64,000 nucleotides of DNA from Nothopassalora personata. Lineage: Eukaryota; Ascomycota; Dothideomycetes; Mycosphaerellales; Mycosphaerellaceae. The notes under the pieces are model-generated. The model saw only the letters and a list, made by a program, of their open reading frames with translations, made no database searches and had not been told where the DNA came from. Below, one piece after another: positions 41,553-51,393 of the stretch. The DNA lies in NCBI GenBank assembly GCA_033816765.1, contig CM066289.1:2604001-2668000 (forward strand), written 5' to 3'. Made by a program: the position numbers and the translations under genes. Numbering within the stretch: the first letter of the stretch is position 1; every line of letters starts with the position of its first letter.

Positions 41553-44500
41553 ATGAGCATTGCCAGTGACAGCCCAAGCGATGGAAGTGTCCTTGAGGAG
41601 ATCGTATCACCCCCAGCATCGAATACACCTAATACCCCAGTATCCGCACCACACCACGATATCCGCTACACGATCCCTCGACACGACCGAAAGAAAGAGA
41701 TGGAGCAAGAGAAGGAAGAATTCCTGTGCTCCATGAGTGAGACAGCACACACCGAAGAACACCTCAGTTGTGCCGAGCAAGCAGGCGGTATACAAAGCAC
41801 TATTGTAGAACCGAAGCAAGGCAAGCACTGGGTTCTGTCGGCTGATGTACATACTCCTCATCGCAATGTAAAAGCAAAGTCACTTGGCGACACTGGTGGT
41901 TCATCTATCTTCATACATCACGGTTTCTGTCGCGCAAACAAAATCCCACTTATACCGCTAGCACGAGCTAGACGGTTGAGACTAGCAGATGGTGCCCTAT
42001 CGCACCTCACCCATATGGCCATGGTCAACTTCACTATTGGCAACCATACGGAGCAGCAAATGGCATACGTCACCGACTTGGACACCTATGACATGGTCCT
42101 AGGAATGTCGTGGTGGGAAGAACATAATCCTACACCAGACTTCAAGAACCGTACCCTGACTTTCGATAAGCCTGAGTGCTTCCACAATCACTGCAGTGAT
42201 GGACGACCTTGCATGATCGCTGTGGATAGCAGAGGAGAGACCAGTGTGCGTCCAAAGGCACAGACTTCTACCAGCACCGAAGAGATCTGCATGGTCAGCG
42301 CAGAATACTTCCACCGCATGAGCAAGCGCAAGGATCATGAGATCTATGCCCTCTGGCCAGAAGATTTCGACCCTGGAAGAGACGAAGAGTTCCTCAACGC
42401 CATGTCACCTGAAGACGTTGAGCGATTCCTCGAGCGATCCGAAGCAGTGGACCCGAAGACTAAGTTGCCACGACGCCTGTGGCATAAGGAGAAAGCATTC
42501 CGCCATAAATCTGAATGGGTGCTACCTGAACACTCGTCGGCAGACCACGCCATCAACTTGAAAGAAGGAGCGAAGCTGCCTTACCACAAGGGTTATGCTA
42601 TGAATTCCCAACAACTAGCCGTGACCAAGAAGTTCGTCGACGAAGGCATGGCGACAGGACTCCTTGAGAAGTCCTTCGCGGACGGATGCTCACCCCTTCT
42701 GATTGTCAAGAAGCCCGGAGGTGGGCTGCGGGTCTGTGTCGACTACCGCGCGCTTAATGCGCTGACAATTAAGGACCGATACCCTATTCCGCTGATTCGC
42801 GAGACCCTAGACCGCCTATGCAAGGCCAAATGGTTCACGAAGTTGGACATCGTGGCTGCATTCAACAACATGCGAATTCGAAAAGGTGACGAATACCTAA
42901 CGTCCTTCATCACCCGGTATGGTCTATACCAGTTTCGAGCAATGCCCTTCGGTCTGTGCAATGGCCCAAGTAGCTGGCAACGGAAAATCAACGAGATTCT
43001 GCGCGAATTCCTGGATCTATTCTGCACTGTTTACCTGGATGATATCCTGATCTACACGGATGGTAACGAAGAGGACCATTACAAGCACGTCGAACTAGTT
43101 CTGGACAAGCTAATGGAAGCCGGCCTTCCTGTGGACATTGAGAAGTCCGAATTCGCAGTCAAGCGCGTGAAGTACCTAGGTCTCATCCTCACGACTGAAG
43201 GCATCGAGATGGACCCAGCTAAGGTAGATGCGATAGCCAACTGGGATACGCCACGTAACGCCAAAGACGTGTTGGCGTTCCTAGGCTTCGCAGGCTTTTA
43301 CAGAAGATTCGTAGAAGCATTCTCCCGCGTGGTATCACCCATGGTGGAGCTCACGAAGAAAGACGTCAAGTTCGAATGGTCAGAAGCATGTCAAAAGGCA
43401 TTCGAGACGCTGAAAGACAGATTCACGTCGGCAAAAGGCCGTGTGCTTGCCCACTTCAATCCGGACTATGAGACCATCGTCGAAACCGATGCCTCAGATT
43501 GGGTCACAGCAGGAGTGCTATCGCAGCGCCAACCGGACGGTCTCGTACGCCCAGTAGCGTACTTCTCCAAGAAGATGAACGTGCACGAATGCAACTACGA
43601 CATCTATGACAAGGAGTTGCTTGCCATCATTAAGTGCTTTGAAGAATGGCAGTATGAGCTAATCGGGCAAGGCACGGATGAAGCCCCCATTCGTGTGCTC
43701 TCGGACCACCGGAACCTGGAATGGTTTATGACTACCAAGCAACTGAACCGGCGACAGGCACGTTGGGCGGAATTCTTGGCTCAGTTCAACTTCAAGATCA
43801 CGTACCGGCCTGGGCGACAGGGTACCAAGCCTGACAGCCTGACCCGGAGATCGCAGGACATCCCACAAGGTGTAGAGGACCCGAGAATGCAACATCAGCA
43901 CCAAGTAGTGCTCAAGCCAGAGATGCTTGACATCGCCAACTTCGCAATGCATCTTGCTAAGGCTGAAGAGGACGACGAAGGTCAGCTATACGCGATGACC
44001 CGAGCACGAGCACGACAAGAAGCAGCAGAAGAAGAGCAGCTCAACGAGGAAGGGGAGGAAGAAACACCTACAGCAGAGCCCACACCAGCAGTAGAACCCG
44101 CAGCGCCAGCGCCAGGACAAGAGCCCGCACCCGCCGAAGCAGACCCTGAACACCAAGACGAAGGAGAAGACCTCGTCGAACTCATTGATGAAGCGTACGC
44201 AGACCCATCAATTGCAACTCGTATAAGACGACTGCAAGCCGACCTAGCAGCGCGACGCTCATCCGAGTTCCTGCAGAAGCAGAAGATAGCGGCGACGGAT
44301 TGCCTTATTCACAACGACCAGTTGTTCGTGAATGGAAGATTGTACGTGCCCATGTACAAGAACCTGCGGACAAAGGTCATTCGAGCCCATCATGACACCG
44401 CAATAGCAGGGCACCAAGGAGCAGCACGCACATTCGACTTGATCCAGCGCCATAGCATGTATTGGCCGCTGATGCAAGGCGACGTAGCACGGTACGTCCG

Positions 44501-45977
44501 CAATTGTCAACCATGCCGGAGAGCAAACCCGTCACGACTCAAGTACCAGGGATTGCTAGCACCACTTCAAGCCCCACCAGACGTATGGAAGCATATTGCC
44601 ATGGACTTCATTGTAGAATTGCCGCCGAGCAAGCGCACAATCGATGGCGTTACCTACAAAAACATACTGACAGTGACGGATTGCCTTTCGAAACAAGTCA
44701 TCTTCATCCCAACGAACAGCCTGGAAGCCGAGCATGTCGCCCGCCTGATCTACACCTATGTGTATCCGAAGCATGGCGTCCCCGAGATTGTCTTCTCAGA
44801 CAGAGGAACCCAGTGGACCTGTGCATTCTTCAAGAGGTTCTGCGCGTTGCTGGGAACCAAGCAGAACCTGTCGACTGCATTCCATCCTCAGACAGATGGC
44901 CAATCCGAGAGAACTAACCAGGCATTGGAGCAGTACCTACGCTTGTTCACCAACTACCAGCAGGACGACTGGGCAGACTTGCTGCCCAATGCAGAGTTCG
45001 CACTCAACAACCATGAGTCGGCGACAACTGGCATGACTCCATTCTTTGCCAATACGGGACGACACCCCCGAATGGACGTGAAAGCTGTGGACCGACCGCA
45101 AGCGCTGGCTCGAGAAGTGCCACAACTCGAGCGTGCGGAGACATTTGCCGAACGCATAAGGCAGACTGGCGACTTCCTCAAGGGAGTGCTCGCGGACCTG
45201 CAAGCGGCATATGCTTATGGCCAAGCACGGACCGCTGACCAAGCGAATCGACACCGTGCACCCGCCCCAAATTTTGAGGTTGGTGACCGAGTTTTCCTGA
45301 ACACCAAAAACATCACCACCAAGAGACCCGCGAAGAAACTTGACGACAAGTTCATCGGACCATTCCCCGTTACAGCGCAGATAGGCAAGCGATCCTACCG
45401 ACTCGACCTCGACAGCCAGCCCGATCTGAACATTCACAACGTATTCCACTCGAGCCTTCTCCGACGTGACACGAACGACCCACTTGCGGGACAACACAAC
45501 CCTCCGCCGCCGCCCGTCGAAGTCGAAAGAGAAGGAGAAGTGGACACAGAATGGGAAGTTGACGAAGTGCTTAATGCTGCTATCAAGTACAGGAATAGGC
45601 AAGTGTGGTTCACCTTGCGCTATAAGAGCGGTGATATACGGACACAGAGATGGGACGACCTATTGCCAGGTTGTGAAGAACTGGTTGCCGACTTCTACGC
45701 GCGCTATCCAGACAAGCCGAAGCCACCCTACGAGCTTCCAGAACCCATACTGTACGGACTGGCAGTGATTGAAAAAGGCCGCCTGTTTGACAGCGCCACA
45801 TCCAGACCGGCTCGCGTGACAGACGATGGTGACATGGATGGACGCGACGCAACTACGTCCCCAGTACATAAGCTTGGACAAGATGGATTTGCGATGTTGC
45901 GACGACGCAAAGGAGCGAGCACAAGCCAGCGACATGATGAGCAGCGACAGCAAGCCAGCGTGAGCGGTTCGGCATAG
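41553..45977 (+). CDS. pol: Element E Pol: protease, RT, RNase H, integrase, chromodomain
   Basis: 1,474 codons from the first ATG. It is more probably made as a Gag-Pol fusion by -1 frameshifting, entering the frame at 41469. Domains (residues from 41553): aspartic protease with LGDTGGSSIF near 110; RT from about 370 with VCVDYRALN, MPFGLCNGPSSWQ and the catalytic YLDDILIY at 494; RNase H with ETDASDWVTAGVL near 643; integrase zinc finger (HHDTAIAGHQG ... CQPCRRA) near 945-985; integrase core with MDFIVELPPS, FSDRGTQWT near 1082 and the Glu in SERTNQALEQYL; a C-terminal chromodomain-like segment (EWEVDEVLNAA ... VWFTLRYKSG ... WDDLLPGCEELVADFYARYP, about 1331-1392). All catalytic residues are present. 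The chromodomain places it in the chromoviruses, which use it to target heterochromatin, consistent with insertion inside another repeat. Confidence 0.95.
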   Translation: MSIASDSPSDGSVLEEIVSPPASNTPNTPVSAPHHDIRYTIPRHDRKKEMEQEKEEFLCSMSETAHTEEHLSCAEQAGGIQSTIVEPKQGKHWVLSADVHTPHRNVKAKSLGDTGGSSIFIHHGFCRANKIPLIPLARARRLRLADGALSHLTHMAMVNFTIGNHTEQQMAYVTDLDTYDMVLGMSWWEEHNPTPDFKNRTLTFDKPECFHNHCSDGRPCMIAVDSRGETSVRPKAQTSTSTEEICMVSAEYFHRMSKRKDHEIYALWPEDFDPGRDEEFLNAMSPEDVERFLERSEAVDPKTKLPRRLWHKEKAFRHKSEWVLPEHSSADHAINLKEGAKLPYHKGYAMNSQQLAVTKKFVDEGMATGLLEKSFADGCSPLLIVKKPGGGLRVCVDYRALNALTIKDRYPIPLIRETLDRLCKAKWFTKLDIVAAFNNMRIRKGDEYLTSFITRYGLYQFRAMPFGLCNGPSSWQRKINEILREFLDLFCTVYLDDILIYTDGNEEDHYKHVELVLDKLMEAGLPVDIEKSEFAVKRVKYLGLILTTEGIEMDPAKVDAIANWDTPRNAKDVLAFLGFAGFYRRFVEAFSRVVSPMVELTKKDVKFEWSEACQKAFETLKDRFTSAKGRVLAHFNPDYETIVETDASDWVTAGVLSQRQPDGLVRPVAYFSKKMNVHECNYDIYDKELLAIIKCFEEWQYELIGQGTDEAPIRVLSDHRNLEWFMTTKQLNRRQARWAEFLAQFNFKITYRPGRQGTKPDSLTRRSQDIPQGVEDPRMQHQHQVVLKPEMLDIANFAMHLAKAEEDDEGQLYAMTRARARQEAAEEEQLNEEGEEETPTAEPTPAVEPAAPAPGQEPAPAEADPEHQDEGEDLVELIDEAYADPSIATRIRRLQADLAARRSSEFLQKQKIAATDCLIHNDQLFVNGRLYVPMYKNLRTKVIRAHHDTAIAGHQGAARTFDLIQRHSMYWPLMQGDVARYVRNCQPCRRANPSRLKYQGLLAPLQAPPDVWKHIAMDFIVELPPSKRTIDGVTYKNILTVTDCLSKQVIFIPTNSLEAEHVARLIYTYVYPKHGVPEIVFSDRGTQWTCAFFKRFCALLGTKQNLSTAFHPQTDGQSERTNQALEQYLRLFTNYQQDDWADLLPNAEFALNNHESATTGMTPFFANTGRHPRMDVKAVDRPQALAREVPQLERAETFAERIRQTGDFLKGVLADLQAAYAYGQARTADQANRHRAPAPNFEVGDRVFLNTKNITTKRPAKKLDDKFIGPFPVTAQIGKRSYRLDLDSQPDLNIHNVFHSSLLRRDTNDPLAGQHNPPPPPVEVEREGEVDTEWEVDEVLNAAIKYRNRQVWFTLRYKSGDIRTQRWDDLLPGCEELVADFYARYPDKPKPPYELPEPILYGLAVIEKGRLFDSATSRPARVTDDGDMDGRDATTSPVHKLGQDGFAMLRRRKGASTSQRHDEQRQQASVSGSA

Positions 45978-46067
45978 CCAACCGACACGACGACACGCGC
46001 GCAAGTATAAGAGACTCTAGACGTATACGGCACTCGCAGGAGCTCGTTCTTTGAAGGGAGGGGGTAC

Positions 46068-46219
46068 TGTCACGAAGCGACACCAGGCACATGTGAATGG
46101 ACCCTGCAGTGAAAGATCGGCCCGGAACAACGTTGTTCCGGCGCATTTAAATAGCTCGCGCATCTCGCGCTCTTCTTCGTAGACTCGTATTGCAACTCGT
46201 CTACCAACTGCCCGTCACA
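46068..46219 (+). repeat. Element E 3' LTR
   Basis: 152 bp, preceded by the purine tract at about 46052-46064 and followed by GCTAC. Confidence 0.95.
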
Positions 46220-46224
46220 GCTAC

Positions 46225-46860
46225 GTATAAGCCTATTCGAAATAGCGTATAGTTAGAGACCTAAGATTGCCCTAACACCTATAGGATCTCGAGGCGAGAT
46301 CCGGGAAGGGGAGGTACTAGTAGCGGTAGACTTAGTTAACCGTATACGAGAGATGCGCGCTACGCTTACGAAGCGTTAGGAAATCGTAGTAGCCGATTAG
46401 ACTCGCTACTATAATAAGACTTACAAGGCTAAGAGCTATCGCGTAGGCGACATAGTCTTATTATCTACGAAGAACCTAAGGTTAGCATTACCGAAGAAGA
46501 AGATAGGTCCGAAGTTTATTAGACCGTACCGTATTATCGACGCTATCGGCTCGTAGGCGTACCGCCTAGTACTGCTAGCCGACTTAAGAATTTATAATAT
46601 ATTCTATATATCTCTCCTCGAGCCGTACGCGGGTAGCGAGAAGGATAGAGGCACTATAGCCCTCGCTAATAAGGACGGGGAATATAAAGTAGAGGTAGTA
46701 CTAGGAAAGCGTAAGTATAAGGGTAAAGTGTAGTACCTAGTGCGATAGAAGGGCTAGCTAGAAGAGTATAATAGCTAGGAGCTAGCATAAGGACTCGCGA
46801 ATGCTACGCGTATAGTAGCCGAATATAAGGCGTTAGCGAAGACGGTATAAGCCGGCGGAA
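46225..46860 (+). pseudogene. pol: Gypsy D pol, last part: integrase C-terminus and chromodomain (RIP-inactivated)
   Basis: Resumes the integrase frame after element E. Landmarks are AYRLVLLADLRIYNIFYISLL, then the chromodomain EYKVEVVLGKRKYKGKVQYLVR...LEEYNS, shortened here to its recognisable ends. The stops are TAG/TAA. Gypsy D is therefore also a chromovirus. Confidence 0.8.
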
Positions 46861-48920
46861 GGATCCGCGAAGGCTACGCGTATAGTAGTCGAATATAAGG
46901 TGCCTACGAAGGCCGTGTAAGGCGCTAAAACAAGGGCATAGGTTATACATTTAGGCCTTAACCCTCCGGTAGCTAGATATAAGGACCTCTACCCCCGATA
47001 GTAAACTTAGCTATAACTAGTATATAAGACACTAACCTATAGTATCTTCTATCGGACTAAAAGGCTCGCTTACTTAGTCGAGCGAACACCCCCGATAGTA
47101 ATAACATTAGAGAGGGAGGTAAGGAGAGAGAAGAGTAGAGAGAAGAGTATTCATTTTAAAAATAAACTTTTATAAGGCGCGCTACGGCGCTACGTAGATA
47201 GAAGATAGGCGCGTAGTAGGCGGCTAACATACGCGGAGCGCGCGATTACTCGTTATTATTATCCTTATTATCCTCCTTATTATACTCGCCCCGTAGGGCT
47301 AGTAGTAAGAAGGCCCTATCGGCCGTAGTAGTATCGATGTTTCTAGCCTATAGGAACTATAACTACGGTTAGTATAGGACACGTATACGATACGTATATT
47401 ACTTACCGTACGGCCGAGCTCGAAGAGCCTATTAAGGGCCCTATTCTACTCTTACTATAGAACTACGGACGTAGTAGCGGCGGCGGAGGAGGGGGTAGTA
47501 GTAGTAGAGGCGCCGGCGAAGCGTACGCGGGTGTCCCCTATACGCTTATTCTTATAGGTAGAGAACTGCCTCTTAGCCTAGGAGGAGGTTAGCCGATTTA
47601 TATAGGGAGCGACAGTACGACGTACACGGCGAGCGTAGAGAGCGCTAGCGAGGCGTAGTACTTACCTCTAGGATCTACTCGCCTAGCTAGGCGTAGAGCT
47701 CGTACTACTAGTCTAGAGTATCCTACTCTTATTTAGTAATAGGGTTACTAAGTGTTATTATCTCGTTCTAGGGCTAGTCTTAAAGGAGAGATAAGTTAAG
47801 TTACGTAGCGGTATTCTTTAGAGAGGCTAAAGTAAGCTAAGCGAAGATAAATAATTAGAGTAAGAGTTGTATTCCAATTAGTAAGATAGTAACATAAGTT
47901 AAACGCATTAGAACCGTAAGGGTTTCTAGCGTTCCTAAATATAAAGGAGATTCGCGGCGTAGAGCCTATAGCTTAGTATAATCACCTTAATTAGTCCTAC
48001 TAAGCATACTAATTACACTAATCAGTCCGTAAAGTAATTAGTGTCACGTGCGTCTAGATAATTAGTATCACGTGTCTCTAAGTAATTAGTGTTACGTGTG
48101 TCTAGTTGGGGCTGCCGTTTAGACTAAACCGTAACACTAAGCCCCTAGATAAGCTTATCGCGCTAGGCGCGAGCGGCGCGTAGGCGAGCTACTAGCTACG
48201 CGATAGCGACGCTAGTATTACTAACGTAGGGGTGCCTAATGTCTCTATAGCGCCTATACTTCTTAAGCAACTCGCCGGTACTAATACTATTACACGTATC
48301 CTACTCGTCTACTATACTATTAGTAAGCGCATCGTAAGCGAAGAGCGTAGCGAATACTTACTAGCTACGAAGTACGGTAGATAACGTATATATATCTTAA
48401 TATTAGTACCTAGGCGCCTAGCTAGTAAGGACTTAGGGGTCTACGGCCCTAATACGCTAAACTTACGCTTCGCTAGCGTGTCTAGTATGCCGAGCGCGCT
48501 AGACATCTATACTAGTAGTGCTAGTAATAGTGTTAGTAGTGCTAATAGGCCCCCTATAAGGGCCTCCTAGCGGAGCTAGTCTTAGATAGCTTCCTCTAAA
48601 GCTATAGTAGTACTAGTGGGTCGCTAGATAGTCGCTAGCAAGGAGCTAGTAGATCGCTAGTAGTGCGGGTGTAGTACGCTACGAGAACGTAGTAAAAGGG
48701 AAAAGAAGGAAAAGGAGGGAGAGGGTACGCTTCTTAAACCCTCGAGTTAGTTAACCCGGTAACTACAACTTTATACCTACCTATACTACGATAATGACAC
48801 GTACGAGACCCGTAGGCGGGTCGTATAGCAACGGAATCTACGAGAAGCGGATAGATTACTTATATAGAAACCTCCTAAAGCCGCGAGCTAAGGGTAGCTC
48901 GTCCTAGAAGGGGAGGCAGT
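46861..48920. other. Long 3' region of Gypsy D of unknown content
   Basis: About 2 kb between the chromodomain and the polypurine tract, unusually long for a Gypsy element. Heavily RIP-mutated but GC-rich. Partial antisense reading frames with RIP-type stops can be traced around 47250-47830, and a plus-strand one around 48130-48900. Neither gives a recognisable protein. Three 24-bp tandem repeats lie at 48032-48103. Confidence 0.5.
48032..48103. repeat. Three 24-bp tandem repeats with CACGTG-like cores
   Basis: Units 48032-48055, 48056-48079 and 48080-48103 share TAATTAGT(G/A)T(C/T)ACGTG followed by a short variable tail. A possible protein-binding array within the 3' region of Gypsy D. Confidence 0.75.
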
Positions 48921-49118
48921 TATAAGGGCAGCCTATAGCTAACCCTTACATATAATGCGGCTATGCCCGGCTTAGCATACCGCACGTGACGCGCATACGT
49001 ACACTAGGAGACGCGTATAGCGTCGATAGAAGAAAGTAAGCTTTAGTTTATCTACGATTAGAAGATCGTAGGCGTGCTATACATTACAACATCCCCTTAT
49101 AGCCTTACGGCCCTTATA
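48921..49118 (+). repeat. Gypsy D 3' LTR
   Basis: 198 bp, matching 34466-34663. Followed by the duplication ACTAT. Confidence 0.9.
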
Positions 49119-49123
49119 ACTAT

Positions 49124-49970
49124 ATAGGAGGTCTAGAGCAGCTATTATAGTTATATAACTAGTATATATAGGAAGGGTAGTAGCTACTATATTAAACCTA
49201 ATATTAATAGACAAAGTCTATAATATAGGTATATCCTTCTATATCTATAATAATCTTATAGACCTTTAAAATATTAGGCTAAGACTTAGGCCTATATACT
49301 TCTTATAGGCCGTTAGGTAAGGATCCCTTATAATTAAAGGAGAATTAGAATAGGTTATAAAGAACTATCTTAGTTAAGAGACTACCCTCCTCCTTCGTAA
49401 TATACTTTACTCTCTAGAATTAGATATAACACTAATCTCTATAGAACTCCTATATAAGAAATATAGAGTTTACCTAGATAGACTATCTAAAATGCTATTC
49501 TAGAAGGACAAGCCTATAGGCTATATTAAGATAATAAAGAATATCATTGTCTTTAGGAACCTTAGGGTAAAGAGGGGCTCTAGGAAGAATAAAGACAGAT
49601 TAACATTAAAAGGACTTACTACTCTTATATTTACTAAGCTAAGAACTAATATAGTTAGATAGCATTAAAGGCTTAGGTATATTAGAAGTATACTACTTAA
49701 TACTATAAAAGAAGCAGTTAAGGGCCTAGAAGATATTAATACTATAGAGTTAGGACATTATAAGACTTATAAGCTAGTAAGGTTATAAAGAGTTGTTTTA
49801 AGAATCCCTAGGAGATCTATACTAGAGGCATTAGATAAAATCTATACTAACCTTATAAGTCTAATTACTCTAATCTCTTATAATAGTTACGTATATTACC
49901 TTATGCTTATATACGCTAAAACTAGGATAAGATATTACTTACTACTTCTAAAGAAGAGTAATAGCTTAGG
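49124..49970 (+). pseudogene. pol: Copia pol fragment: GAG-pre-integrase and integrase start (RIP-inactivated)
   Basis: Resumes after Gypsy D. A WHxRLGHI-type pre-integrase motif is readable near 49665 once TAG is taken as Trp. It is followed by the integrase N-terminal region and the core segment DKIYTNLISLITLISYNSY with YLMLIYAKTRIRYYLLLLKKS near 49840-49960, typical of Copia. It ends where the LTR remnant of Gypsy C begins. Confidence 0.65.
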
Positions 49971-50053
49971 TAGGATAAGTTACGTACTCGTCTTATTATT
50001 ATAATTCTAGGGTCTATAGGAATTATTCCGTAATACTATCCCCTTTCTAGCCT

Positions 50054-50070
50054 AGCTTCGTCCCGAAGCT
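50054..50070. repeat. AGCTTCG hairpin in Gypsy C
   Basis: Same 17-bp hairpin (AGCTTCG, TCC loop, CGAAGCT) as at 16738-16754, at the same place relative to the LTR. Confidence 0.7.
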
Positions 50071-50179
50071 TTATAAGCCGTTATTATTTCTTATAGTAAT
50101 AGTTAACTATATCTTCTTCCTCCTATAAACGCCGTTAACGACTTACTCTAGATACTAAAATCTCTAGTATTAAAATAGC

Positions 50180-50650
50180 TCTATACACGAATTATTAGAA
50201 GTCTTAATCCTCGGACGTAGTAGTAAAGTGTATTATAGGTTCTTAGTCTAGGAAATGTTCGGCCTATATTCGAAAAGGCTATAAGGATTGCGACGTATAT
50301 CTTTCTTATCCGGAGTAGGAATGTCTTTGGGATTCGCGTAATAAGCTTAAGCTAGAGCTTAAGAGGATTAAAGAGGAGGAGGTACGGCTAAAGATACGTA
50401 AGATCCGTCTTCGGAAATAGCTACGCTTAGCTAAGCGTCGTACTAACGACGCCGTCGCTAAGGAGTTAGAGGAGCTCGAGGAGGAAGAGGCGCGCGAGGA
50501 GCTAGCGTCTCTTAAGTAGGCGTCGGGGGTAGAGGTATCGCCTCCGCTAGTTTCTTTCTCGGATATCCTAGAGATGCCCGTAAACGACTAGGCGGCGCTT
50601 TCTAGGGCGGAGCTCTAGGGCGAGTCCCTAGGGGTAGAAACTTATTAGGG
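50180..50650 (+). pseudogene. Antisense Cys/coiled-coil ORF of Gypsy C (RIP-inactivated)
   Basis: A plus-strand frame opposite to the element's pol. Read through RIP stops, it has a Cys motif (KCSACIRKGYKDC), then an extended charged coiled coil (RNKLKLELKRIKEEEVRLKI, LRLAKRRTNDAVAKELEEL) and an acidic tail (VSFSDILEMPVND). Same position and architecture as 25849-26328 and 16796-17330. Confidence 0.65.
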
Positions 50651-50687
50651 TATTTATTTATAAGTTATGTCCCTATTCCTATTAATC

Positions 50688-50761
50688 GGCTAGGTAGCTT
50701 AGTAGTAGAGCGTAAGCTATCTAAACTCTTAAGGTCGTAGGTTTAATTCCTACCCTAGTCG
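50688..50761 (+). tRNA. tRNA-like relic (possible tRNA-derived SINE or pseudogene)
   Basis: Can fold as a cloverleaf. The acceptor GGCTAGG pairs with CCTAGTC (one G-U). The D arm is gctt/gagc with a perfect A box (TAGCTTAGTAG). The T arm GTAGG-TTTAATT-CCTAC has a B box GGTTTAATTCC that is one RIP-type change from consensus. The anticodon region is two bases too long (taag...ctta with an 11-nt loop), so no anticodon can be assigned. Probably a RIP-damaged tRNA gene or SINE head within the 3' region of Gypsy C. Confidence 0.45.
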
Positions 50762-50829
50762 CTCGTTGGCCGAGAGATCTATTATAGTAGATCTATAGTA
50801 GGTCGTATCGGCGGACCTATTTTTAGTGT

Positions 50830-51393
50830 TATCGGATCTTTTGCTAATAGTTTTGTAGGTATTGTTTTAGTTCCTAGGTATTTTCTAATTCGTCGTATCC
50901 TTTCTACTTAATAAGGTATCGCTAACCTTTCTTATCTAGGAATTTTTCGACTTAGAATTCGTTTTCTACTTCTAGCTCGAAATAGAAGCCTTCTTAGTAA
51001 GGTGTTTTAGCGTCCGCGGGTTCTAACTTAGAGATATAGAAGACTAGGTAGATTTTAGCGTTAGGTAGTAGTCGTAGGTAGTAGTTAACTAGCCCTATAA
51101 CTTTATCGATAAAAAATAGTCCGACCTTAATATAATCTAGTTTCTTAGTCTATCTCCTTATTCTTAAGTTTTTTATAAGGAGATAGACCTTATCTCCCTC
51201 CTTTAGTAGAGGTACTATTTTTCTCGTGTCTTGCCGTTATTAAGACAATTTTTATTATATATCTTTAATTACCTTACGTGTTTCTTTATATACTTCCTTA
51301 AGAGTATCCGTCGTTACGATTACTCTTTTAGCTTATAGGTAGGATCTAGGTATTCCGAATAGGTTAGGATCTTTACTAAAGTTCTTTATAGTA
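50830..51393 (-). pseudogene. pol: Gypsy C integrase C-terminus and chromodomain (RIP-inactivated)
   Basis: Minus-strand translation gives LFGIPRSYL, KEGDKVYLLIKNLR, LDYIKVGLFFIDKVIG, the GPY/F-type region, and a clear chromodomain (ENEFEVEKFLDKK ... RYLIKWKGYDELENTWEP) near 50940-50860. Cut at 51393 by element B. Confidence 0.8.

Larger units (their letters stand above)
38844..46219 (+). mobile_element. Intact chromovirus-type Ty3/Gypsy element E
   Basis: 152-bp LTRs (38844-38995, 46068-46219) that read identical base for base, TGTCACG...CGTCACA, with an exact duplication GCTAC (38839-38843, 46220-46224). Two long intact ORFs, gag and pol, fill the 7.1-kb interior, and a purine tract (gaagggaggggg) precedes the 3' LTR. 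CA/TG are not depleted. It inserted into already RIP-mutated Gypsy D, so it is the youngest layer here, and it looks competent for transposition. Confidence 0.95.
34466..49118 (+). mobile_element. Gypsy element D (RIP-mutated), host of element E
   Basis: 198-bp LTRs with inverted ends TGTAAGGG...CCCTTACA (some T/A-mutated) and an exact duplication ACTAT (34461-34465, 49119-49123). A purine tract (gggaggcag) precedes the 3' LTR. Interior order: Gag, protease, RT, RNase H, integrase, chromodomain, then an unusual 2-kb 3' region. Without element E it is about 7.3 kb. Confidence 0.9.
33025..50000 (+). mobile_element. Copia element split by Gypsy D and truncated at its 3' end
   Basis: 5' LTR 33025-33199, a primer-binding-like sequence at 33200, and a gag region to 34465. 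Then comes Gypsy D (34466-49118, duplication ACTAT), and after 49124 the Copia pol resumes with GAG-pre-integrase and integrase segments to about 49970. RT, RNase H and the 3' LTR are missing, cut off by the end of Gypsy C. RIP-mutated except for the first part of the LTR. Confidence 0.75.
49975..51393 (-). mobile_element. Gypsy element C, 3' portion (RIP-mutated; continues at 63903)
   Basis: Minus-strand chromovirus. From right to left: integrase C-terminus and chromodomain (51393-50830), tRNA-like sequence, antisense ORF, hairpin, purine tract (ctagaaagggg on the minus strand), then an LTR remnant whose inner end is CCGTAATA (50028-50035; ancestral CCGTAACA). Element B interrupts it at 51389-51393, and it continues after 63902 to beyond the window. 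Confidence 0.75.

Noticed and set aside
41386..45852. Many minus-strand frames across element E gag and pol
   Set aside because: Shadows of intact retrotransposon genes with clear domain content on the plus strand.
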